Below, piece by piece: positions 14,201-27,000 of a stretch of 64,000 nucleotides of DNA. The notes below the pieces were generated by a model that saw only the letters and a list, made by a program, of their open reading frames with translations, ran no database searches and had not been told where the DNA came from. The position numbers were made by a program, and so were the translations under genes. Within the stretch, counting starts at the first letter, position 1, and each line of letters opens with the position of its first letter. Source of the stretch: Dendrophyllia cribrosa (lineage: Eukaryota; Cnidaria; Anthozoa; Scleractinia; Dendrophylliidae); assembly GCA_024195265.1 (NCBI GenBank), contig JAJLRJ010000004.1, positions 35,517,030 to 35,581,029 of the forward strand, read 5' to 3'.

Positions 14201-17200
14201 CAAAAACTAGCAGTTTTAAAATTGAAAAAAAGGTTGTTATTTACACAGTGACTGTAGCTGAAATCTTAAATTAAGAATAAACCTTACACAATTGGTGAGA
14301 TCCCCTTCATTTCTTTTCACAAATTTAAACAAAGCTTTTTTTTAAAAGGAGTATTAAGTAAATTAGATTACTAAATATGTATTAAATGCTTCATTTATTG
14401 CCTCCTTAATATGTAATCCCAAATATTTATACACACACTCTTGACCCACAGTGAGCTCTCTCTAGTCCAGACTCCTTTGGGACTTGCAGTTATAGAGGTG
14501 TCTGCCTTATAGAGAGTTAACTTACAGACAAACAAGTGAAATTCAGCCAACACCAGCCAACCACTGGTGTCTGTCTTAGAGAGGTGTTTGCCTTACAGGG
14601 GTGTCCTCCTTACAGGGGTGTCTGCCTTACAGGGGCATCTGCCTTACAGGCTTGTCTGCTTTACAGAGGTGTCTGCCTTACAGGGGTGTCCGCCTTACAG
14701 GGATGTCTGCCTTACGGGGGTGTCCACCTTATGGGGTTGTCTGCTTTACAGGGGTGTCTGCCTTACAGGGGTGTCTGCCTTCACAGGTGTCTGCCAACCA
14801 CTGGTGTCCACCTTAGAGGTGTCTACCTTACAGGGGTATCCGCCTTGAGAGGGTTGACGGTAGTTGTGAGCTTCACATGTGAATAAATTTTCAGTCAAAC
14901 CTCCCTGTATAAACACATCCTGTACATGTAAGTGACAACCACTCATCCATAAGAGCATCTGAAATTTCTTTACTTTTTGCAGTCAAAGCACCATATTTGA
15001 CCCTTTTACCCAATCATGGATTAAACTAGTTCTAACTTTTGAGTATGTCAACAAAATAGTATGGTGTGACCATTTGATTGAAACCACTCTGGCAGTACTT
15101 TTACATGGTACAGGGGTTTCAATAAAATTTGAAGTAGGCAGTGCGTTTGAGTACAGTAACCGACTGTATCAACAAGTTTTAAAAGAATTTTTCTTATATT
15201 TCTTCAGTTTGGTGGGGAAAATAGTTGACTTCTCCAGGCAAAGTAGCCGACGGTTTTCGTCGGCCGTCGGTGCTTATTGAAAGCCCTGATGGTACAATTT
15301 GTTTGTCGCTATTTTATAAAATAAATTTGGGATTTTTCTAGACTTTTGAGTTTTGGCACTCTTGGGACAGTTAAAGGGTTATAATTAAGATCCCTTGTAA
15401 GTGAGCACCCCTTGTCACTTACAAGAAGTTTAATGGTATTACATGTACTAGGTACCTTTTGCATCGGGAAATATAGCACATGCAATATGGTCTCACAAAA
15501 CCACGAGCATGAATATCATAAAGTGTGAAGTGGTGAACCTGCAAATAATTAACATAGCCTTGAGGACTTAGGTGGGATGATAATTATATTGTATTTTTTT
15601 GCATTGGTTTGAAATTCTCAAACAAGTTTCATTTTTATTTTCCTTTCTCTCAGATTATGGTAATCTAAATCTGAGACAAGGCAAAATAAAAATTAATAAT
15701 TAAAAGTGGTTTGAAATATTGAACCCCCTCCCCCCCCCCCCCCCCCCCCACCACAAAAAATAAATGAATAAATAAAACCATGACATAAACAGTCATGTAC
15801 CGTCTCAGAACCAGAAAAAGCCATCCTTTAATTAATTGCCCCCCACCCTGTCTCGAATAATAACTCCTAATAACTTTGGAGTAAAAATATCTGACATAAT
15901 TGAAAACAATATTATTGTCTCCCACTCCTGATGCCCTCCACCCCATAACAGTAAAAATGATGTGATACTGGTCACCTGAGCGCCAAGAAGGTGACTTAAA
16001 CTCAGATGAGGATGTGGATATTGAACATTAAATAGTCAATTGAGTGCACTTACAAAAACAATTACTTAAAAAAAATAATGAAAAAGGTCACAATTTCATG
16101 TGAGCAATATGTGAAATAATTGCCTCCCTTAACCCATTCACACCTGAGGATTTTTACGTTTTTGAGTGATTTTCTGCATACACACGCCCCATAGGATTTC
16201 GTGACTGCATATTTGGAGTTACCATTGAAAGTGCTGCTGTTCTAAAACACTGAAGGCTCGAGTTTACTGGAAACGTCATTGTGACGATCTCATTTTGCTT
16301 GCTTGATTTGCAATAAAGGGTCCAATATGAATTATCTACGATTTTTGGTAAGTTCACAGCCATTTTTCATCTTTAGTAGCTGCCTGGTGAGCATCATTAA
16401 GCTTGGAGGTAGTTCAGAGTCCACTTCTCAATGAAGCGAGTTAGTTGTTGTTCTTCGTTTGCGAATTTGGCTCGTTGCTCGTTGAACTGGAAAAATGGCC
16501 GCCTGGAAACGAAGCAGCTTTGGGACTCGACTCTGGATGAATTTCTCGACCTACTGCGGCATATTTTGGAAGTTGCGACCACAGGAGAACACAAAAAGCG
16601 CGAAATTTCGGCGGTGGGTCGGAGTGGCTGTGGACTTAGTATAAATATGAAATGTGTGCGGAAAGAAACGAACGCTGTCAAAATTCTTGGCCATTTCCCA
16701 GCATGCAGTGCGGTGGTGATATTGAAAATTGAGGCAAGGTCAGTATGCATTAGAACGAGAGGCTAGAGCTCGGCCCGAGCAACGAATAAGAGCAAAAAAA
16801 TTCACTGCTAAGCTAGGACTATGACTGAATTTTGCTGTGAATGTTGATTTTTGGGTTTGCCATGATGATTTGAATAAAAAAAACTAAAGGCAAAAACGTG
16901 ATTTTTGTTGTTTTTCTATGACGTTAAAAACGGTAATTTTTGTTATTGTCCAAATTCAAACGCTGATATTCTGCAAAAATCGCTGACTTTTTTGTGTTTA
17001 TTGGGTATCTCAATTTGAAAGACTTTCTAGTCAATGCTCACAACTGCTAGTTAAGGCAATGTTCGCACGATTGAGAAAGTTACAATTTTTTAAAGCAGTG
17101 GAGTCTTGTACGGGCGGTTACGGGCGGTTCAGGTGTCAATGGGTTAATAGGCCAACATAATAATTTTTTTTACTTGTTTCAGGGGCTTAGGGGAATAAAA

Positions 17201-20200
17201 CAAAAGAAATCACATTGAGGTTGAGGGATGAATAATTCAATTCTTTTGTTTCATTCGCCTTTAAACAGGGATTCTGACAGGGTGCGCGGGTGCGGGACCG
17301 CACAATTCGGTCAAACCCGCACAATTCCGCACAATTCCTTAAAATCCGCACAATCCCGCACAATACTGAAATATTTGCTTAAAATTTTAATTAAATCAGG
17401 TATTTCTATTGATTACCAAGATTTCGAGAAACGTTTTAGGCTATTTTCAACCCATTTTCCTTCCAAACAATCGAGAAATCCCTCGCTTTCCTCGAACAGC
17501 TCGAGCGGATCGATATAAAAACAACAAGGCGTTCTCTTCGCCATCCTGGGAACTAGTCTCAGTTTTACTTCTTTCCGACTTCCTACAGAATTTTTCGCAT
17601 AGCTTTTTAGTTGTCGTTTTCCAGACATTATGTCGTTTTTCTTAGCAGCCTGTTGATATTTTTTCGAGTGCTTTCGCTTCCTCTTTCAGTTTAATATGTC
17701 GAGGACCGAAGAAGAAACACCGAAGAAATGTACTCGGTGACGCGCCGAAATGAATGTCACTCTGTCTGAATTATTTTCGCAAAGAACTGAACAAGTTTGC
17801 GAATCGACAAACAAACTATTAAAGCGCTGGAACTTCGGATTGATAGGAGAAAATTACTAAGTTCTGATCAGAATACTGGATTTGATTTTTTCAATCAAGT
17901 GAAAGACGTTTTCATTCGGGAAAATGCAAAACAAATATGCTATCAAATTACATTTAGCACGCAATTTGCATACATCTCGAGGTTGTGTTTTTGCAGCAAA
18001 CTTTCGAAGAAATTGTGTGAACGTTTAATGGAAATTATTCGCACAACATAAAATGTACTGATTTTTCAGAAAGAAACTCGCTCAGATTGGACACATTTTA
18101 TTTAGAGGTGGCATTTCGGTTTTACCCGATCGAGTTCATTGTGTCACGCAATGTGATTTTGTTGAGACAAATAAACTTTAGTGAAGAAAAACAGCCGCAA
18201 ATTGGCGATTGCTGGGTACATTTTAATCCCCATTTGTATTTTTCATTTATGCAGAATTTCCTCCCTGTCATATTTTTCTGGCCCACTGGTGATTGAATAT
18301 TTGGTTGGTCACAGGATTGCACAATCCCGCACAATTTCCCGCACAATCGAAGTTATTTCCCGCACAATTTGCCCCAAAACTCCCGCACAATTTTGGATTT
18401 TTTCCCGCACCCTGTCAGAATCCCTGTTTAAACCTCGGAGTCAATTTAGGATTTTAATATTAACATATCTCCATTTAAATTTGTACTTTAATTTTTAAAT
18501 CTTATCATGTTCCACAGGATATTCCGCCTGTAATCCAATCAGGACTGTCTGTTTTAATTGTGGTTTCTTAAGCGGGACGATTCCACATTTCAACCAATCA
18601 GCAGATCACTTAGAAAGTAATATGATATCGATCATGGTCGGAACATTCCGCATTTCAACCAATGACAAGATGTCTTTTAATGGATTTTGACAATTAATGC
18701 GTTTATATTTTTATCAGAACATCAACGAGCAAAAATTTTTGGCGCCAAACTTTTTTAATGTTTAATTTGTTCTAAAAAAATGACAACTTCTCCCGATATC
18801 ATGTAATGTACCTGATGATATTTTTATTTTGCACAGTTCCGAGTACGTCTATTTACAATAACTTTCTTTTTAAACTGAATTTCAGAGACGTGTTGTTTTT
18901 ACTCATTGTTATAAATTTATCTGGTTTGTTGCACAATGGTCATTTGTACAAAGTTGACGAGTATTTTGTTTCGAATTCGTTAAACGCACGCAAACTCAAT
19001 TACGGTGTTACTCTTGAAAAACAAAGACACTGTAAATTGACCTATTACAGTAACTATATTATTTTGTACCCCCCTTGAATGATCGCCTGTTTTTGATCTG
19101 ACAAAAAAAAATCATCCCCAGCTACGATTGTTGTAAATTTTGAAGTGAACACCTATAAAAGGGTACCACAAACCTGTTTTGGGATGTGGCTCACATTAAA
19201 TTATTTTTTGACCCTGAAAGGTACCAATTCTTTCTGAACTTACATGTAGTTGTACCTGTCAGCATATTATTCTTATATGGGATTCCCCCCACCAATAATC
19301 ACAAATGCCAACCAAAAGTACCAAGAGTTCTTGCTTACATAAGCATAAATACCCTCCTTCTTCTCAGATAAAAGCAACTGCGTATCTTCAACAAAGGAGA
19401 AGTTAGCATGTCTGAAATGGAGATAAGGATTAATAATTAAAATTTATTTTTTTCTAAATAAAATACAGTAGCATGCATGTGGTTTGCTATTATTGTGAAT
19501 CAAAAATATTAATTAAGTGTGTATTATAACAAGGGACCAGAAAAATTTCATCAAAATTTAAAACCAACAATATACAGTTGAACCTCCTGCATGTGCAACC
19601 ACCTCTCCTAAAACAGGAGTCAGATTGTTTTTGGACAGTCAGATTGTTTTTGGAATCGGGTTATTAAGCAAAAAAGCCCGTCTTTTCTACGTAATAAACA
19701 AGTTTGACACGTCAAGTTTAGTTATTAACCAAAAAAGACGCTATTTTGTTGTTATTAAGCAAGAAAAGTGTTACTTTTTGCTTATTAAGCAAGTAAGTTT
19801 TGCGTATTACGCAAGAAAGTTGCGTGTTTTGCTTATTAACTCAAAGTGCCATTAACAATTTACAAACGCGACCTTCAGCCGCCATTACGGATAAAGATAT
19901 CGAGGACGAAAACGACGCAACGGATGAATAATTCTAGAAAAAAACTATTTAGTAGATGTCTTGTCTGCTAAATCCTCCCATTGGGCTAAACTAAGGCATG
20001 ACTTTCTTTTTCGAGACAGAAATTTTTCAAAAGTTCGACTTCGCGGCGCTATCGACTGTGTGCGAGCTGCTCGTTCGATGTTTATGTGTTAAAACCAAAT
20101 TGAGCCTTTTTCACTTGAATTACACCATCAAAAGAGAACTTTCAGAGGTTTCTGAATGCAGCAATAGCGAGAGATTTTTGTTTTAATTAAACATAGCCCA

Positions 20201-23200
20201 TTCGTAATTATATTCTGTCGGGAGTGCCTCGTTAAAATCTATTTGGGACTAGCTTGGTCGACAACAACGAGGTCATATTCAATCGATTCGTACGCAAAGT
20301 TAATCGCGGTCAAAACATTTTCATTTTTCGCGTTATTTTGGAAAATAGGTTTTCTAATAGCAAAGTAGAACTGTTTGATTGTTTGGAAAGGCTCCAGCTT
20401 TTACGAATAAAGGACTCGTTTAGAATTTGATCCGACAAGCAAAATTATCGATGTACAGTGTATGCAAATTCAGGACAGAATTCCGTGACAGCACTGGTCA
20501 GCACTTGACATGACTTGAAGACATAAAATAGCGAAAAGGTTTACCGTAATTTATTTCATCGAAACCTAGTTTAAAAACAGTGGCATTTAATACAGAAACT
20601 CGTTTTCGTTCTCAAATTCATTTTTTTTTACAAACTTTTATATGAAGTCTTGAGAAACACTGTCAAGATAAGAGAACGGAGAATTCGCGGACTTTCTGCT
20701 TATTAAACAAGAAAGACAAGAAATGGTGTCACTTTTGTTTAATAAGCAGGTTATTCCTGCGTAATAAGCAGATAAGGCAGAAATTCGAAACTACGGGAAA
20801 AGATTTTTCCACCTTCCGATCGCAAAACTCGACCAAATTTAGCGTAACTTGCGATACTACTGAATTGCAGTGAGAAAATGTCCTAAAACTTCTAATTAAA
20901 AGCTTAAGTAGTTAAAACACAATTAAACGTTTATCGATGGTAAAACTTCTCATCTGAAGGGGTTTTGTCCTAAAAATTCGCTGCTAAAACCTGCCATTAA
21001 TATAGCCAAGTGAATCAACAGCTTCTGACTTTATAATTTAATTAATATCCAAGTCTTGCGTGCAAGCGAAATCTACAACAGCGCGACAAAGTGACGCCGT
21101 CAATTTTCCAGACTTTCTAATTGCTTAATACTTTTCTTGGTGTGTAAAATACAATTTCCATTAGAAATCTAGAACAGTTTGAAAGGTTGAAAGACTCTTT
21201 CCCTACCAAATGTGAGTTTTAAATGAAAGAATTTTGTTTGTAATTTGATCCGAAAACGCAAATCTCAGTTGACTACCGGTATGCAAATTTTGATCAGGAA
21301 TGAATTCGGCCGATAAAAGAAGAGCCGGTACCGAAACATTTTATTTGACGAACCTAATCTATTAAACCTGTAGAACCTTTTTGTCTCACATGAACACACC
21401 AAACGACCGGGCGAACTTTGCAAAACTGCATGAACAATGCGAGTGTAAACACTTCGGCTGTATTATAAACAAGAAAGACAATGAAGATTTTCCTCTTTAA
21501 TATATTACAGTTAAACCGTTTTCATCGAAGTTTATTAGACAAGAGTTCTCAAGAAGAATCGTCAACATTACCAGTTTTTCTTTTAAACAAATTATTCATT
21601 TCCCCCTTCCAATTGGCACGGTCAAAATAATTGCAGCGTTCAGGCGTTCGCATCATTTATATAAATTCGTTGAGCATAATTTATGATTCCCTATAGAAAA
21701 GAAAAGCAGCTTGATGTTTTGGAAAGGTTTCTTCGGAAAGATTTTCATTGAAAGAAATTTACGTCATGTAATTTTAAAAATAAGCTAAGTTTACTACAGG
21801 ATTTCCCCGCTGAAAGACGACTTCACAAAACGCGCACAAAAGATTTTATCACCGGCCGGAGAAAATATTTTAAAAACTGTTCGCATCAAGACAGTTATTT
21901 TTACAAAGGACAGGAATAGACTAAAAGCCCATGGTAAACAAAGCTACTATTTCTGAGACTGTCATACGATGCGATTGGCGGGCAAATTCTAGTCAACCGC
22001 ACAACAATTTTACCTGTAGACATCCGAAACTCCAGCGAGATAAACTAGGTCAAATGAATTAAATTGCTTATCCTTTTTACCGTGGCGAAAAGTGAAATCA
22101 GTTCCGACTCGCGTGAAGCTTGCGGACTGGATTAAACAGTCGTAATAAAAGTGCTGAAGATTTTAAAAACAAAAGGTGCGAAAAGCGAAAATCACGATTG
22201 AGAAAAGGCGCGCACTTGAGTCGTCTTGCAGGTCAAGTTTTATTTAGCGCCAAAGTTGTGTTTTCGCGGGAACAAAACTGGTGACTTTTGAAGGCATAAA
22301 ATAAATTCAAAACAGCAGTGAAAAGTTGTAAAACACCACCATCAATGTTAAATGTGTTTATAAGCTAGGTTTATTAACAGAAATTAAATGAGCTTACCTT
22401 AGCAAAGTTGACAAAGTTTCCTTGCGTTACGCGTTACAACAAAGCCGGTCAGGCTGTCTATTTCGCAGTTGACCAAAAAATTAAGGTGGCTGAACACAGT
22501 TTGCGCGCGCTCTTCAATTTCAGCTGCTTACGTGAGTCAGCGCGCGCAGAGCCTGAGAAAAACAAACGTGGCGCCTGTTCAGCGATCATTTTATTTTGCT
22601 CAGCGTGGATCGCGAAAGTGTTGTTTTTCGTCTTAAAATCAACAATTTTTTGTTCGTAAAAATGTTTGTTGAATCAATAGATAATATATAGAACCATTGA
22701 AGAAATACACTGCCTTTTTGCTCGTTTTTGTCTTTGGATCGAGAACCCAGTCAAATGCAACGCATGCGCAGTTGACCAAAAAATTGTGACTGGATGTTTT
22801 AGCAACTTTCCTCGGAAACGTGCTGATTTCTACAAAACTACTCATTAGAATTTCACGAAATTTGGCACAATAATAGTTCTGAATATGCCGAACTAACCTG
22901 CCATCAAAAATTTGAAATCTAACAGAGGAGATTTTTACAAAACGCAAACATATTAAACCACAAATTACGGAAGATCCCTCTGTCAAAATTACATGAGACT
23001 AGTGTTAACATGCGAATATTTTTACGAGTTTACTGGAGACAAATGATGAACAAAATCTAATGACTAGATTTTCTGAAAATAAAAGAAACCAAATATTGCA
23101 GGCTGATTTTCAATCCATCGTGTTGCCATGGCAACACCTTAAAAGCTCAACAAAAATATCAAAATATATAGCTTGTTGCTTAATCGTATGCCTCGCCAAT

Positions 23201-23994
23201 TTTGGGCGCCCAGACGTTAGTGGTTTTAAAATGACAATGAATGACGCATAGGTACAGTGAAACTGTGTTCAGCCACCTTAAAACTATCATCAATGATTTG
23301 TTTTGCAATTATGTTGTAGCAACCTCGTCGTGATATAGAAAACTGAAAAAATCCTGTACTTGCAGAGCCAAGAGTGCACGTGCAAAGTTCAATAATATTC
23401 CATATATTTATGCGGTAGAATTGTAGGCACAAGTTTGGTTTTATCAGAACCCATACTGCACAAACAATGTTTTTTAAACCATCCGGATATCCAGATCGAC
23501 CGCCGAAATATTTGTAGTGAGTATTGAAATCAAACGCTGTCCCGAAATAGTTCTCAAACACGCAAATCCATCAACCTGCAATCGGGGCATTTAGAGCCAA
23601 ATCGGAGCAACGCAAATTTGGAGCGGTCTGTGTGTCATGATCAGTCATGACTGAAGTGTGTCAGTCAAAAGCACGTTATGAGTAGTGCAACCTTACTGAC
23701 CAATGGGCGAGTTTGCTGTCAGTTTGTGTGTCATTCATGGTGGAGTGAAAACATTCTCTCCCTTGACACACTGCCAGCAATCAGATCTGTAAAACAAGAC
23801 AATTAGGTTGCGGAGTTGCGGAGGGGAGGGGGGTGTTTAGGTGATCTTTAAAAAATATATCCTGCAAGCCAACTCTTTAAAAAAATATCCTGCAACTGCG
23901 AAAGCACAATTTAAAGCTTTGCCCTTTTTAAAAAAAAAATACCCTGCAGAGACACGGCTAAAGGAAAACATTTCAAGCATGGACAAGAACACTG

Positions 23995-24025
<31 letters not shown>

Positions 24026-27000
24026 ATTGAAGTTGAAAGCGAGGCGTGACTCACGCGACACGGGAGGGGTGCGAAAAATAAAGAAAACGTTTCACTCCAC
24101 CATGAATGACACACAAACTGACAGCAAACTCGCCCATTGGTCAGTAAGGTTGCACTACTCATAACGTGCTTTTGACTGACACACTTCAGTCATGACTGAT
24201 CATGACACACAGACCGCTCCAAATTTGCGTTGCTCCGATTTGGCTCTAAATGCCCCGATTGCAGGTTGATGGATTTGCGTGTTTGAGAACTATTTCGGGA
24301 CAGCGTTTGATTTCAATACTCACTACAAATATTTCGGCGGTCGATCTGGATATCCGGATGGTTTAAAAAACATTGTTTGTGCAGTATGGGTTCTGATAAA
24401 ACCAAACTTGTGCCTACAATTCTACCGCATAAATATATGGAATATTATTGAACTTTGCACGTGCACTCTTGGCTCTGCAAGTACAGGATTTTTTCAGTTT
24501 TCTATATCACGACGAGGTTGCTACAACATAATTGCAAAACAAATCATTGATGATAGTTTTAAATAGCACAAGACCTGAAATAGACAGCCCAACCGGCTTT
24601 GTTGTAACGCGTAACGCAAGGAAACTTTGTCAACTTTGCTAAGGTGAGCTCATTTAATTTCTGTTAATAAACCTAGCTTATAAACACATTTAACATTGAT
24701 GGTGGTGTTTTACAACTTTTCACTGCTGTTTTGAATTTATTTTATGCCTTCAAAAGTCACCAGTTTTGTTCCCGCGAAAACACAACTTTGGCGCTAAATA
24801 AAACTTGACCTGCAAGACGACTCAAGTGCGCGGCTTTTCTCAATCGTGATTTTCGCTTTTCGCACCTTTTGTTTTTAAAATCTTCAGCACTTTTATTACG
24901 ACTGTTTAATCCAGTCCGCAAGCTTCACGCGAGTCGGAACTGATTTCACTTTTCGCCACGGTAAAAAGGATAAGCAATTTAATTCATTTGACCTAGTTTA
25001 TCTCGCTGGAGTTTCGGATGTCTACAGGTAAAATTGTTGTGCGGTTGACTAGAATTTGCCCGCCAATCGCATCGTATGACAGTCTCAGAAATAGTAGCTT
25101 TGTTTACCATGGGCTTTTAGTCTATTCCTGTCCTTTGTAAAAATAACTATCTTGATGCGAATAGTTTTTAAAATATTTTCTCCGGCCGGTGATAAAATCT
25201 TTTGTGCGCGTTTTGTGAAGCCGTCTTTCAGCGGGGAAATCCTGTAGTAAACTTAGCTTATTTTTAAAATTACATGATGTAAATTTCTTTCAATGAAAAT
25301 CTTTCCGAAGAAACCTTTCCAAAACATCAAGCTGCTTTTCGTTTCTATAGGGAATCATAAATTATGCTCAACGAATTTATATAAATGATGCGAACGCCTG
25401 AACGCTGCAATTATTTTGACCGTGCCAATTGGAAGGAGGAAATGAATAATTTGTTTAAAAGAAAAACTGGTAATGTTGACGATTCTTCTTGAGAACTCTT
25501 GTCTAATAAACTTCGATGAAAATGGTTTAACTGTAATATATTAAAGAGGAAAATCTTCATTGTCTTTCTTGTTTATAATACAGCCGAAGTGTTTACACTC
25601 GCATTGTTCATGCAGTTTTGCAAAGTTCGCCCGGTCGTTTGGTGTGTTCATGTGAGACAAAAAGGTTCTACAGGTTTAATAGATTAGGTTCGTCAAATAA
25701 AATGTTTCGGTACCGGCTCTTCTTTTATCGGCCGAATTCATTCCTGATCAAAATTTGCATACCGGTAGTCAACTGAGATTTGCGTTTTCGGATCAAATTA
25801 CAAACAAAATTCTTTCATTTAAAACTCACATTTGGTAGGGAAAGAGTCTTTCAACCTTTCAAACTGTTCTAGATTTCTAATGGAAATTGTATTTTACACA
25901 CCAAGAAAAGTATTAAGCAATTAGAAAGTCTGGAAAATTGACGGCGTCACTTTGTCGCGCTGTTGTAGATTTCGCTTGCACGCAAGACTTGGATATTAAT
26001 TAAATTATAAAGTGAAGCTGTTGATTCACTTGGCTATATTAATGGCAGGTTTTAGCAGCGAATTTTTAGGACAAAACCCCTTCAGATGAGAAGTTTTACC
26101 ATCGATAAACGTTTAATTGTGTTTTAACTACTTAAGCTTTTAATTAGAAGTTTTAGGACATTTTCTCACTGCAATTCAGTAGTATCGCAAGTTACGCTAA
26201 ATTTGGTCGAGTTTTGCGATCGGAAGGTGGAAAAATCTTTTCCCGTAGTTTCGAATTTCTGCCTTATCTGCTTATTACGCAGGAATAACCTGCTTATTAA
26301 ACAAAAGTGACACCATTTCTTGTCTTTCTTGTTTAATAAGCAGAAAGTCCGCGAATTCTCCGTTCTCTTATCTTGACAGTGTTTCTCAAGACTTCATATA
26401 AAAGTTTGTAAAAAAAAATGAATTTGAGAACGAAAACGAGTTTCTGTATTAAATGCCACTGTTTTTAAACTAGGTTTCAATGAAATAAATTACGGTAAAC
26501 CTTTTCGCTATTTTATGTCTTCAAGTCATGTCAAGTGCTGTCACGGAATTCTGTCCTGAATTTGCATACACTGTACATCGATAATTTTGCTTGTCGGATC
26601 AAATTCTAAACGAGTCCTTTATTCGTAAAAGCTGGAGCCTTTCCAAACAATCAAACAGTTCTACTTTGCTATTAGAAAACCTATTTTCCAAAATAACGCG
26701 AAAAATGAAAATGTTTTGACCGCGATTAACTTTGCGTACGAATCGATTGAATATGACCTCGTTGTTGTCGACCAAGCTAGTCCCAAATAGATTTTAACGA
26801 GGCACTCCCGACAGAATATAATTACGAATGGGCTATGTTTAATTAAAACAAAAATCTCTCGCTATTGCTGCATTCAGAAACCTCTGAAAGTTCTCTTTTG
26901 ATGGTGTAATTCAAGTGAAAAAGGCTCAATTTGGTTTTAACACATAAACATCGAACGAGCAGCTCGCACACAGTCGATAGCGCCGCGAAGTCGAACTTTT

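Noticed and set aside
14536..14886. Three parallel forward ORFs of 71-116 residues
   Set aside because: A 17-bp minisatellite read in three frames.
16397..16766. Overlapping ORFs of 111 and 117 residues on opposite strands
   Set aside because: They lie inside a TTAA-flanked non-autonomous element and show no domain.
23226..24566. Paired ORFs of 111 and 95 residues in both palindrome arms
   Set aside because: Identical because the arms are identical; no family features, and no other sign of coding.
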